The notes beneath the pieces are model-generated. The model saw only the letters and a program-made list of their open reading frames with translations. It was not told the origin of the DNA and did not search any database. Source: a virus. Taken from it: 28,321 nucleotides of DNA. A program made the translations under genes and the position numbers. Below are positions 17,367-25,528 of this stretch, piece after piece (positions within the stretch are counted from its first letter, which is position 1; each line of letters starts with the position of its first letter). The stretch covers positions 1-28,321 of IMG/VR virus record IMGVR_UViG_3300010938_000111; one strand, given 5' to 3'.

Positions 17367-17864
17367 ATGAAAACCTGCACTAAATGTAAAATTAATAAAC
17401 CTGAAACGGAGTTTTATAAAAGGTCTAACCGAGCTTCCGGTTTACAATCTTGCTGTAAAGTTTGCTCTCTTACGCAAGTAAGACGCTCAAAAGCTAAGTC
17501 AAAACATAAGTTTAATGCTTATAGAAAGCTTAAAAGGCAGAATGATATTAATTATAAACTTAGCGAACTTTTGCGTAACAGGCTTAGAATGGCTTTAAAA
17601 GGGAATCAAAAAAAAGGCTCGGCTATACGAGACTTAGGTTGTTCAATAAAGGATTTTAAAGCTTATTTGCAATCTAAGTTTCAACCTGGAATGACTTGGG
17701 AAAATCACGGAATCTCCGGCTGGCATATTGACTATATTAAACCTTTGGCGGAGTTTGATTTAACAGACCCTGTTGAATTTAAAAAAGCCTGCCACTACAC
17801 AAACTTGCAACCCTTGTGGGCTTATGATAACTTTACAAAAAGGTACAGGAGCGTGCTAAAATGA
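17367..17864 (+). CDS. HNH endonuclease, freestanding (homing-type)
   Basis: 165 aa, whose ATG directly abuts the stop codon of the tail protein I gene. An N-terminal zinc finger has CxxC at residues 4-7 and C29/C30 with C33. The HNH core is WHIDYIKPLAEFDL at 119-132 and HYTNLQPLWAYDN at 143-155. The usual motif in this family is HIDHI, so the expected catalytic histidine is Tyr123. H120, D122, H143 and N146 are kept. The gene is rich in Lys and AAA codons and sits between I and the fibre genes, where freestanding endonucleases are often found. It may be a mobile intruder that is active, altered or decaying. Confidence 0.85.
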   Translation: MKTCTKCKINKPETEFYKRSNRASGLQSCCKVCSLTQVRRSKAKSKHKFNAYRKLKRQNDINYKLSELLRNRLRMALKGNQKKGSAIRDLGCSIKDFKAYLQSKFQPGMTWENHGISGWHIDYIKPLAEFDLTDPVEFKKACHYTNLQPLWAYDNFTKRYRSVLK

Positions 17865-17898
17865 ACTGTAATAATAAAATAAAAGGTAGGAAATTCTA

Positions 17899-20010
17899 AT
17901 GGCCCTCCTCCAACAAACCCTCATACGAGCAAATCAAAGGCTTGATCTTCCTGATTATAGGAATATCGAGGACTTTGTATGTGCCGACTTTCGCGCCATT
18001 CATAAAAATGTTTGGGCTAATAATAACTTTGTTATCTCGGGTTTTAATCCAACTCCTGGTAGCTTAGGCTCTGATACTTTAGCTTTAGTGCTCGCCGGTT
18101 CTTCTTGTATGCTTGGACAAGACGATGGTGTTCTATACATCGGCGCTCCAAGTCTTGGAAATCTTTCTACAAATCAACTTACTCCTAACGCTACCAACTA
18201 TGTGGAACTCATTATCGAGAAGGACTCTGGTGGCGCTGACTCTCGCGCTTTCTGGGACCAGACTGCTAACGGCGGTCAAGGTGGAGAGTTCAGTCAAGTC
18301 GTCGATACTTACACCTTTTTAAAAGCAACCTTTGCAATCAACACTTCTAACTTTACAGGTGACGCTAACAAGATTCGAATCGCAGAAGTCGATGTAAACA
18401 CTTCTGGAATCATCACAGAGATTCGAGATGAGCGCAATAACTTTTTTAGGCTTGGTAAAGCCGGAAACCCTGGATATACATTCCCTTGGTCCTCTAGAAG
18501 TGAGCCGTTAGACACTGCATTTAACGGTGCAGATAAAGACATTAAGAACTTAAAGCAGTGGATGGACGCCATGATGGACGGCATCCGAGAGATCAAAGGT
18601 ACCACTTATTGGTACGAAGCGCCCGCAGTATCTTTTCCTGGAGCTTTTGCAAACCCAGCGCTTTCGGTTCTTTCAGGTGTCAACAACGATTCTAAGTTTG
18701 GATGGGATGGAGCTTTCTTATCGATCACCGATAATTCTCTTTCTCCTCTAGATTCTGATCCGATTGCTTACATTCGAATATTCTCTAGCTCCGCCAACCT
18801 AACCCTTACTCGACAAGCTGGCCCACAAGCCATCGCTATCGCAGATCAAGAAGTTCTTTGGGTTCAGTTGCCCAACCCTTACGCTGCTGTAAGCTACGAT
18901 GGTGTGGGATTAACCGCTTCTAATTACCGAGTCTCGGCTCGCGGTTCTGTTCCACTTAGCGAGGATACTTACTGGCTTGCGTACCGAGAAGGCAGCAGAC
19001 TTTATGTTCGAGGTCTTGGTGAGTTAGATCCAGGTGAAGAGATCGAGATAACAGACCAGGTACCCGAAGCTCTTGAACAATTCTTAGGATTTGACCCAGA
19101 GACGGCAACAAGTGTTCCTTACACAGCTACACCAAATCCAGTTCTTTTTGGAAACCTGTTTAATACATCTTCTTCGTTAGTTACGGCTATATCTGCAAAC
19201 ACAGCCAATATCAACGCACTTGGAACTCTTCTTGATACGAATGTTTACGAAGAGCCTTTGGTTGTTGTATCTGGCCCTCCAGTAGACGACAATGAGATCA
19301 CGGGTCCAGTTACCCCGAGCACGATCATCACTATTCCTTTGGACTCTCGTGACTCTAACCTTCCAGAAGAGTACATCGTAGGCGATGGACTTCTTTCAGT
19401 TTACTTAAACGGTCAGCTTTTAGAGCTTGGACAAGACTGGCTTGAAGTTGGAACGCCTGGAACTTTTAGTGATGAGATTGAGATTCTTCAAACTCTTGAA
19501 ATCGGCGACAGACTGATCTTCCGAATTGGAAGCCTTGGCGGATTTAATGTTGGAGCTTCTATCGGTGAAGCTAATACTGCTTCGAATGTTGGCAGCGGCG
19601 CTCAAGTATTTAAGCAGAAGACTGGTGTTGACCTTGAGATGCGAACTCTAGTTGCTGGCCCAAATGTCAGCTTGACGCAGACAGCAAACACAATCGTCAT
19701 CAGCGCTTCAAGTGGAGGCGGTGGAATTCTTGCTATTACGGAAGTCTCTGCGGCCTCTTACAATGTTCTTGGAACCGACGCAGTTATCAAGGTTGATGCA
19801 GGCTCAAATCCTGTAACACTAAATCTTCCAGATGCGACTGCAAACCAGGGCAAGGTCTTCTATATCAAGAAGATGGATAGCTCTGCAAACGCGGTTACGA
19901 TTGATCCGTTCGGTACTCAGACTATTGACGGCTTGGCAACTCTGGCTTTAACTATTCAATATGAAACTTTCACTATCGTAAGCGACGGGAATGATTGGCT
20001 GGTCCTATAG
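17899..20010 (+). CDS. Large tail fibre / receptor-binding type protein
   Basis: 703 aa, preceded by AAGGTAGG in an AT-rich 34-bp gap. It is beta-rich with a short helix (ADKDIKNLKQWMDAMMDGIR at about 212-231). Residues about 495-555 hold a NGQ domain (LSVYLNGQLLELGQDW ... LEIGDRLIFRIG) that recurs as an independent small gene at 22446. The C-terminal ~95 residues (NLPDATANQGKVFYIKKMD, then IQYETFTIVSDGNDWLVL) form a typical phage fibre end domain. Placed immediately after the baseplate genes, it is the likely first fibre or fibre connector. The exact receptor role is inferred. Confidence 0.7.
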   Translation: MALLQQTLIRANQRLDLPDYRNIEDFVCADFRAIHKNVWANNNFVISGFNPTPGSLGSDTLALVLAGSSCMLGQDDGVLYIGAPSLGNLSTNQLTPNATNYVELIIEKDSGGADSRAFWDQTANGGQGGEFSQVVDTYTFLKATFAINTSNFTGDANKIRIAEVDVNTSGIITEIRDERNNFFRLGKAGNPGYTFPWSSRSEPLDTAFNGADKDIKNLKQWMDAMMDGIREIKGTTYWYEAPAVSFPGAFANPALSVLSGVNNDSKFGWDGAFLSITDNSLSPLDSDPIAYIRIFSSSANLTLTRQAGPQAIAIADQEVLWVQLPNPYAAVSYDGVGLTASNYRVSARGSVPLSEDTYWLAYREGSRLYVRGLGELDPGEEIEITDQVPEALEQFLGFDPETATSVPYTATPNPVLFGNLFNTSSSLVTAISANTANINALGTLLDTNVYEEPLVVVSGPPVDDNEITGPVTPSTIITIPLDSRDSNLPEEYIVGDGLLSVYLNGQLLELGQDWLEVGTPGTFSDEIEILQTLEIGDRLIFRIGSLGGFNVGASIGEANTASNVGSGAQVFKQKTGVDLEMRTLVAGPNVSLTQTANTIVISASSGGGGILAITEVSAASYNVLGTDAVIKVDAGSNPVTLNLPDATANQGKVFYIKKMDSSANAVTIDPFGTQTIDGLATLALTIQYETFTIVSDGNDWLVL

Positions 20011-20011
20011 T

Positions 20012-20461
20012 ATGACTTACAACCCTCGTCTTCGTGGTCCTATTCTAGATGTGGCGGCTGTAAGGTCAGCCATACCCCCTAGACCTAACGGTTCTGGGGG
20101 TTCTTTAAATAAAGGTCAACCTGTAAGACTTGACTCTTCTGGTCAACTATTATCAATAGACCCAACGGTTGAGACTCAGGCTCGTGCCTGTTTAGGATTG
20201 GTTGCGCAGTCTATTAGCCCATCAGGATCTTCAGAAGTTATCACCCAAGGAAGATTGGTGGATGTAACGGTGCCTGGATCTGTAGGTGAGGTTCTTTATA
20301 TTTCTAAAACTGGGGCGTTGTCAAATGTACAGCCTAGTATTGGGGTTGGTGGATTCGTAGCAGGAGACTTTGTAGTTAGCGTTGGAGTAATAGTTTCAAA
20401 TCTGACTAACCCATTGTTAAAAGATGTTATGGTCGATGTTAAAGTCGTCGGTCAGTTATAA
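20012..20461 (+). CDS. Small beta-rich virion protein (DUF2190-like fold)
   Basis: 149 aa from ATG 20012, 1 bp after the fibre gene stop; an in-frame ATG at 19991 would overlap the fibre gene and is not preferred. The pattern LNKGQPVRLDSSGQL ... ACLGLVAQSI ... GRLVDV ... GEVLYISKTGALS ... VGVIVS resembles the DUF2190-like beta folds used as decoration or fibre-head domains. The last ~130 residues of the 20685 protein show the same pattern. Within this fibre cassette it may be an accessory attachment protein. Specific role unknown. Confidence 0.65.
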   Translation: MTYNPRLRGPILDVAAVRSAIPPRPNGSGGSLNKGQPVRLDSSGQLLSIDPTVETQARACLGLVAQSISPSGSSEVITQGRLVDVTVPGSVGEVLYISKTGALSNVQPSIGVGGFVAGDFVVSVGVIVSNLTNPLLKDVMVDVKVVGQL

Positions 20462-20490
20462 CAAAATTTCAAAGCGAGAAAGGGTATACT

Positions 20491-20685
20491 GTGCAAGAGA
20501 GAGTTCGTAAAGTAGATGTCAATAAGATGTCCCTTGAGCAAGCAGACCTTCTATCCCAGCAAATTGGCGAAAAGATTGGTCAAATTCAAAAGGACGCCTT
20601 AGAAAAGATGTTACGCATCTTAAACATCTATGGAATGACTTGCGAGCTTTTTGTAACCATTAAAAAGCTTGAGGAGAAAGATTAA
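20491..20685 (+). CDS. Small helical protein of unknown function
   Basis: 64 aa, starting at GTG 20491 behind a GAGAAAGG ribosome site. The product is almost entirely helical and charged (SLEQADLLSQQIGEKIGQIQ), consistent with a short coiled coil, with one cysteine near the C-terminus. Its stop overlaps the ATG of the fibre gene at 20685 (TAATG), implying coupled translation. Its position suggests a fibre assembly helper or small structural peptide, but nothing in the sequence proves that. Confidence 0.65.
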   Translation: MQERVRKVDVNKMSLEQADLLSQQIGEKIGQIQKDALEKMLRILNIYGMTCELFVTIKKLEEKD

Positions 20686-22406
20686 TGGCAGATATTAATG
20701 TTCTTAGTAGATTAGTCAACGGCGTACAGCGAAACATTGACCTACAACAAAACGCCCTAGTAGTAGGTAGCCTAAAGGTTGGGACTTCTTCTCCTACCGA
20801 GCTTACTAAAGCTATCTTAGATAACTTGTTGACGCTGCAAAACGGTAGTGATATTTCTGCGTCCTTGCACCACCACGATGGTCGATACTTTACTGAAACT
20901 GAGCTTCAGTCAACTGGAGGAACATCAGGTGCAGATCGAATCGGAGTAAATAATACTCCAGTCAATTACTCTGCTGCTTCTCAAACGGTTCAAGATCACC
21001 TTGAAGGTATTGATGCAGCCTTGACTGCTGCAGGAAACGAGCGAGCAGATAACCTATTCCGTATTGTTGATAACTTAGATAACACCAAGAAGATCGCTTT
21101 TGAAGCTGCTGCGATTGCAACTGGCACGGTTCGTACTATTACGATGCCAAACGCGAATGTTAACTTGGCAGATGTAAATCAAGCAGTACTTCAAGATGGC
21201 AGCCGCGCAATGTCGGCAAACCTGTCTCTTGGTAACTTTAAGATTACCAACTTGGCAAACGGAACTAATCCTGGTGACGCGGTTAATCTTTCGCAATTAG
21301 ATGCAGCTCTTGCTGGCCTTGATTTTCAAAAGGATATTAACGATCTAGTTTCTGATGCATCCACAACTGCCCCAGGAGCAGGACTTCCTGCTGCTGCTAC
21401 TGGTCAGCGTTATATTCTTGAATCTGGTACCGGCTCTTTGGCTGCCGGTTGGGGAACCATCTCTGGCGTTGGTGACAACGATATCGTTGAGTACAACGGT
21501 ACCGCTTGGGTTGTTTCTTATGATGTGTCCGTACAAGGCGAAGGTGCTCTTGTTTGGAACCGTGACGAAAATTACTTTATGCGTTGGGACGGCTCTAGCT
21601 GGAATGAGTTTGGCGGTCTTGCTGGAATTACAGCAGGCGCAGGACTTGATAAGTCAGGGAATGTTCTTTTAATTGATCTGGCAACTAATCCAGGACTTGA
21701 ATTTGATATTCCTGGTGATAGTGGTAAACTTCGCGTTCTCGCTGACAACTCTACTATTGAACGCTCTGCCGCCGGTATTCGAGTAAAAGATCTTGGTATT
21801 ACTCTTGGTAAACTTGCAGCGGACTCTGTTGACGCTACTAAACTTGTTGATAATGCTGTTACAACCAGTAAGATCAACAACTTAGCAGTTACAACTAGCA
21901 AGATTGCTGCTGATGCTGTAACTGAAGCTAAGATTGCAGCTTCGGCTCTTGATCAACAAACCCTTCTTGGTGGATCTGGAACGCAGCTTTCAGTTCGACA
22001 AGCCCCCTTAATTGCTAGAAACTTGATTGCAGGTGAATCGTTCGCAGCAAATACAAGCTTCCTAGTTCGTCGAGCACGAAACGGTGAAACTGCAGGTCGA
22101 GTTTATAAAGCAGATAACGATGCTTCTTCGGCTGATAATTTTTATGTAATTGGTATTGCTCTTGCAAGCGTAGCAGTTGCAGCAGGCGAATCAATTCGAG
22201 TCATTTCTTTAGGTTCTCATACCCTTGGATCAAACGACTCGGCTTTTTCAGCTTCTGATGTAGGCCGTCCGGTTTACTTGACTTCTGCTGGGGCTTTTTC
22301 GGTAACCGCCCCTACGGCTGTAAATACGGCTGTGGTACGAGTTGGCGTAGTGGAGAATACAAATATCCTAGATGTTATGCCTATGCAGCTTAACGGTATT
22401 AACTAA
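20685..22406 (+). CDS. Modular tail fibre protein
   Basis: 573 aa. The N-terminus contains LSRLVNGVQRNID, an element repeated at the start of the 22446 protein and possibly an attachment motif. Residues about 165-210 hold SANLSLGNFKITNLANGTNP and DAVNLSQLDAAL, a classic fibre phrase. Residues about 215-310 have a DUF2793-like domain (GQRYIL, NDIVEYNGTAWVV, MRWDGSSWNEFGG). Residues 371-420 are five 10-aa repeats (AVTTSKIAAD type) typical of trimeric fibre shafts. The C-terminal ~130 residues are a DUF2190-like beta domain. Beta and repeat content fit a trimeric side-fibre. Confidence 0.75.
   Translation: MADINVLSRLVNGVQRNIDLQQNALVVGSLKVGTSSPTELTKAILDNLLTLQNGSDISASLHHHDGRYFTETELQSTGGTSGADRIGVNNTPVNYSAASQTVQDHLEGIDAALTAAGNERADNLFRIVDNLDNTKKIAFEAAAIATGTVRTITMPNANVNLADVNQAVLQDGSRAMSANLSLGNFKITNLANGTNPGDAVNLSQLDAALAGLDFQKDINDLVSDASTTAPGAGLPAAATGQRYILESGTGSLAAGWGTISGVGDNDIVEYNGTAWVVSYDVSVQGEGALVWNRDENYFMRWDGSSWNEFGGLAGITAGAGLDKSGNVLLIDLATNPGLEFDIPGDSGKLRVLADNSTIERSAAGIRVKDLGITLGKLAADSVDATKLVDNAVTTSKINNLAVTTSKIAADAVTEAKIAASALDQQTLLGGSGTQLSVRQAPLIARNLIAGESFAANTSFLVRRARNGETAGRVYKADNDASSADNFYVIGIALASVAVAAGESIRVISLGSHTLGSNDSAFSASDVGRPVYLTSAGAFSVTAPTAVNTAVVRVGVVENTNILDVMPMQLNGIN
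21795..21944 (+). repeat. Five 30-bp coding repeats in the fibre shaft
   Basis: The decapeptides GITLGKLAAD, SVDATKLVDN, AVTTSKINNL, AVTTSKIAAD and AVTEAKIAAS follow each other without gaps. The Ala/Val-Thr and Lys-Ile/Leu positions are conserved, as in triple-stranded fibre shafts. Confidence 0.8.
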
Positions 22407-22445
22407 TTGTTGACGCCGTAAAGGTTTTAAGGTAGGTTATTTAAC

Positions 22446-22745
22446 ATGGGAAAGTTTCTGCGTCTTGTAAATGGAGTACCGAGAAGCGTCGATGAAGCAG
22501 CTTCTACTCCTATTTACGATGAGAGGCTGACCATAGCAAGTACGATAACCGCTGGGACGAATGTTACGCTACCACTCAGCGGTACTTATGAAGGGCAAGA
22601 ATTAGAAGTATACTTTAACGGTCAAGTATTAGACGATGTTATAGATTATACCTTCGTAGGTTCGCCCCCAAGAACTCAGGTTCAATTTACATTTAACTTA
22701 GAACCTGGTGATATAATAAGGTTTAGAAAGATTCGTGGTGCGTAA
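22446..22745 (+). CDS. Small fibre-associated protein carrying NGQ beta domain
   Basis: 99 aa from ATG 22446, with a possible GGTAGG site about 11 bp upstream. The N-terminus FLRLVNGVPRSVDEAAS matches the RLVNGVQRNID start of the preceding fibre. The C-terminal 60 residues (LEVYFNGQVLDDVIDYTFVG ... NLEPGDIIRFRKIRG) match a domain within the 17899 protein. It therefore looks like a minimal two-module unit: an attachment motif plus one beta domain. It may cap or link fibres. Confidence 0.7.
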   Translation: MGKFLRLVNGVPRSVDEAASTPIYDERLTIASTITAGTNVTLPLSGTYEGQELEVYFNGQVLDDVIDYTFVGSPPRTQVQFTFNLEPGDIIRFRKIRGA

Positions 22746-22779
22746 GCGATTATGAGAAGAATAAAAATAAGAGGCTAGA

Positions 22780-24675
22780 ATGTCACAGAAATTTGATGCA
22801 AGACAGAGTATTTATCGAGGAACGCTAAATCAACTTAGCACTTCTACGAACCCTGAACTTGATAATTTACTTAGCTCAGTAAACGCTGATCTTACCGCTC
22901 TTCTGCGTATCTCCGCCAATAGTCCTGCTGATCTGGTTGTTAATGTTGGTGGTGGTGATCTTTTAAACGCGGAGTCTAATCGTAGACGCGCAATCCCTCA
23001 TATCGGAGCTGCTTACGTTCAGTTCACTTCTGGTACCGTAACTTTCCCTGCTGCTTCTGGCGGCAACATCGTTTGTGCACCTGGCGGCTCTAGCGTGCTA
23101 AATGTCGCTAGCGGTAACTTCGCAGCGGTTCTCGTATACCTTGACGGTACAGGCAACCTAAACACCATCGTTGGCGCAGATTCTGCTACCGAACCGGCTG
23201 CCATTATCAATCTTCCTCCTGCGCCAGATGAGACCTTAGCGATTGGATTTATCGTTGCTCGAAACATAGGTGGAGTGATTCAGAACATCACTCAAAACAA
23301 TATTAGACAGTTTGGTACTGGCAGCGGTACTGGCGGTGGTTCTGGGGGATTATCTGAAAATAGTATTAGCCTAAGAAATACTTTAGATAGCAGCTATTTT
23401 AAATACCTGTCTCCTTCAATATTTAAAACTGAAAAATTAGATTTTATTGATGCTGGCTCTACTACGGCTACTTATAACTTGGTTAGTAGATTGTATGAGT
23501 TTACAGCTTCACAAGTGGTACGCTCTGTTAATCTTCTTGATGATAGTTTTTATGAAGAGTTATCAGATGTAGATGCTGCAATGTTTGTCGCGTTCTGGAA
23601 TAATTCTTTTGTAGACACTGCTGCGACCTACGAATTAAGTAGAGATAACGGAGTTACTTGGCAAACAGTTACGATGGGACGTAACGGTTTAACCGGACAG
23701 TATGCTGGAGTTAAACAGTTTGCAGAAGAAACTTTTAGTACCGCTGGAACGCTTACAGACTCTTCAAATATAACCCTTAATACTACCGCAGTACAACAAA
23801 CGTCCCAAAGGCTGATTCTTACTGATAATAGAGTAGTAAATGAGTTTACTTTCAAGCTAAATAAAATCGGCGCCCCTGCTGGAAATCTAACCGTTGAGCT
23901 GGTAAAAGACAACAGCGGAAACCCCTCTAGTTCCAGTGCGGACTTGATCAGCTTTGTAGAAAAGAGGATCATCGATATACCTTCTGGTATAAATAACCTA
24001 GTTGTCAATTTTGGTAAACAAGCGCTTAAAGCAGGGACTTACCACATCGTATTTAAAACAGATCAGGCGTATAAAGACTCTTTCTCTTCTGGGGTAACTG
24101 AGTTAGCCGTTAGGTCCGATTCAGCAGGCTCCGACCCCGTAGCAAAAAATTACAACGGTAGCGCATGGTCTGATGTTTCCGGTCAAAGTATTAAGTTTAC
24201 TTATAAGTATAAAGTTTTAAAACTATTAGCCAGGATAACCAGCTCAACAACTGCTAAGTTAGAAGGTTTTGGAGTCCTATATCAAACTGATGATAGGTTG
24301 GTTTCTCCAGTTTCTTACGAAAATATTATCGTAGGAACTTCAGCTCAAGTAGACGCAGGACTTGCCACTCATAGTTCGTTACAGGATGCTTTAAATGATG
24401 CGGGTACTGGCTCTAGCGTGGTAGCTCTTCGTTCTACTCTTACTGGTTCTGTTACCTGGAGTCAAAGTGAAGTTTTAGTAAAGGGCGAAGGTAGGCCTAC
24501 CATCATAGACGGAGACTTAACAATCAGTGGTAGTAATAACTTGTTGTATAACGTAAAGATTACTGGTAACTTAATTGTTAGCGGAAGCTACAATTCAATA
24601 AGGGATTGTTGGGTTGGCGGAGCGGTTACAGATAGCGGAACCTTAAACAGTTTTAGCGTAGTACTGGATGATTAA
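22780..24675 (+). CDS. Tail fibre/spike-like protein with C-terminal beta-helix
   Basis: 631 aa, with AAGAGGC close upstream of ATG 22780. The N-terminal ~185 residues are a beta-rich head, followed by a Gly/Ser linker (GTGSGTGGGSGGLSEN at about 183-198) and a central beta-sandwich-like region (about 230-490). The last ~110 residues (THSSLQDALNDAGTGSSVVA, then VLVKGEGRPTIIDGDLTISG and repeated short strands) follow the pattern of a right-handed beta-helix found in phage tailspikes that bind or cleave polysaccharide. The helix is short and catalytic residues cannot be named. A receptor-binding or surface-glycan role is likely. Confidence 0.7.
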   Translation: MSQKFDARQSIYRGTLNQLSTSTNPELDNLLSSVNADLTALLRISANSPADLVVNVGGGDLLNAESNRRRAIPHIGAAYVQFTSGTVTFPAASGGNIVCAPGGSSVLNVASGNFAAVLVYLDGTGNLNTIVGADSATEPAAIINLPPAPDETLAIGFIVARNIGGVIQNITQNNIRQFGTGSGTGGGSGGLSENSISLRNTLDSSYFKYLSPSIFKTEKLDFIDAGSTTATYNLVSRLYEFTASQVVRSVNLLDDSFYEELSDVDAAMFVAFWNNSFVDTAATYELSRDNGVTWQTVTMGRNGLTGQYAGVKQFAEETFSTAGTLTDSSNITLNTTAVQQTSQRLILTDNRVVNEFTFKLNKIGAPAGNLTVELVKDNSGNPSSSSADLISFVEKRIIDIPSGINNLVVNFGKQALKAGTYHIVFKTDQAYKDSFSSGVTELAVRSDSAGSDPVAKNYNGSAWSDVSGQSIKFTYKYKVLKLLARITSSTTAKLEGFGVLYQTDDRLVSPVSYENIIVGTSAQVDAGLATHSSLQDALNDAGTGSSVVALRSTLTGSVTWSQSEVLVKGEGRPTIIDGDLTISGSNNLLYNVKITGNLIVSGSYNSIRDCWVGGAVTDSGTLNSFSVVLDD

Positions 24676-24677
24676 TT

Positions 24678-25274
24678 ATGAAATTTAGAATAGACAATAA
24701 CATATTACAAGAAGGCTCTAGTTATAGCAGCGATTTAAAAGACTTTCCTAGAGCGATTAGTTTTGTTACTAAGAAAAACTATAACTTTCAAAACGGAAAT
24801 TTTAACGATCAGACAACCACTCCTTCAGGTACCTATCCTGGTAGCGCCTCATTCGAGGGCGGAGTTCTTCTTCCTGATGGTAGAGTGTTCTGTGTACCTC
24901 ACGGCTCCACCACAGCTAGGATCTACAATCCAGTAACCGATACCGTAACTACCCCTTCGCCTACTTTTCATAGTGGTAGCGCCGCATTTTTTGGAGGAGT
25001 ACTCCTTCCTGATGGTCGAGTTTTCTGTGTACCGCGTGACTCCACTACAGCTAGAATCTATAACCCAGTAACTGATACCGTAACTACTCCTTCAGGTACC
25101 TATCCTGGTAGCGCCGCATTTATTGGAGGAGTACTCCTACCTGATGGCAGAGTTTTCTGCGTACCATACAACTCCACCACAGCTAGAATCTTAGCTGGTA
25201 ATTTTAGTAAAAATATAAATGACTTCCAATTTCCAAAAGAAATAATGTTATCTCCATTTTTAAATAAACTTTAA
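24678..25274 (+). CDS. Kelch-like repeat protein, probable receptor-binding tip
   Basis: 198 aa, starting 2 bp after the previous stop. After a ~45-residue lead (MKFRIDNNILQEGSSYSSDL) come about 2.8 nearly identical 44/45-residue repeats with the core GGVLLPDGRVFCVP, STTARIYNP and VTDTVTTP. This is the kelch/galactose-oxidase-like beta-propeller blade pattern. A closed propeller needs six or seven blades, so this copy is short; it may oligomerise, or repeats may have been lost by recombination. A distinct tail (FPKEIMLSPFLNKL) closes the gene, so it is not obviously broken. Being last in the fibre cassette fits a variable tip protein. Confidence 0.7.
   Translation: MKFRIDNNILQEGSSYSSDLKDFPRAISFVTKKNYNFQNGNFNDQTTTPSGTYPGSASFEGGVLLPDGRVFCVPHGSTTARIYNPVTDTVTTPSPTFHSGSAAFFGGVLLPDGRVFCVPRDSTTARIYNPVTDTVTTPSGTYPGSAAFIGGVLLPDGRVFCVPYNSTTARILAGNFSKNINDFQFPKEIMLSPFLNKL
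24822..25190 (+). repeat. Near-identical 132/135-bp tandem repeats in the kelch-like gene
   Basis: Units begin at the Pro-Ser codons 24822, 24954 and 25089 (spacing 132 and 135 bp). Long stretches are identical at DNA level, including the segment encoding LLPDGRVFCVP and that encoding STTARIYNPV. The third unit breaks off after STTARIL. Confidence 0.9.
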
Positions 25275-25309
25275 ATGGGTAAAGGCCTAGTATTGGCTAG
25301 TTAATTATT

Positions 25310-25528
25310 ATGCAATCTAAATTCTGTCCTAAATGTATGTCTTACATGATGGACTCAACAAATCCAAATTTAAGAGGTTGGAAGTATTGTCCGACCTGTA
25401 GGTATTCCGAAGATGCTGAAGGATATAATCTCATTAATACAAAACCTGTTCAGACCTGCGAAATCAAACAGTTCGCCTATCAGTGCGACAACTGCAAGTG
25501 TGGAGACGAAGATGAGTCTAGTGACTAA
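25310..25528 (+). CDS. Small zinc-ribbon protein
   Basis: 72 aa from ATG 25310, with only a weak ribosome site. Residues C6-x2-C9 and C27-x2-C30 form a zinc ribbon (FCPKC ... KYCPTC) reminiscent of the RNA polymerase Rpb9/TFIIS-type N-terminal ribbon. A second cysteine group follows near the end (C50, then CDNCKC at 59-64) with an acidic tail (DEDESSD). It overlaps the peptidase gene by 17 bp. The ribbon is clear; whether it binds nucleic acid or polymerase is unknown. Confidence 0.75.
   Translation: MQSKFCPKCMSYMMDSTNPNLRGWKYCPTCRYSEDAEGYNLINTKPVQTCEIKQFAYQCDNCKCGDEDESSD

Noticed and set aside
22410-22438. TTGACG with TAGGTT 17 bp downstream as a promoter for the 99-aa gene
   Set aside because: The -10 matches only three of six positions and the gene lies within a continuous late operon; not convincing.
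8861-22779. ATAAAAATA-like strings in several intergenic gaps (8880s, 17870s, 22760s) as phage late promoters
   Set aside because: They differ from TATAAATA, vary in position relative to starts and may simply be AT-rich ribosome-site context.
25413-25511. Upstream extension of the peptidase gene
   Set aside because: It would overlap most of the zinc-ribbon gene, while ATG 25512 has a good ribosome site and the M15 domain lies wholly after it.
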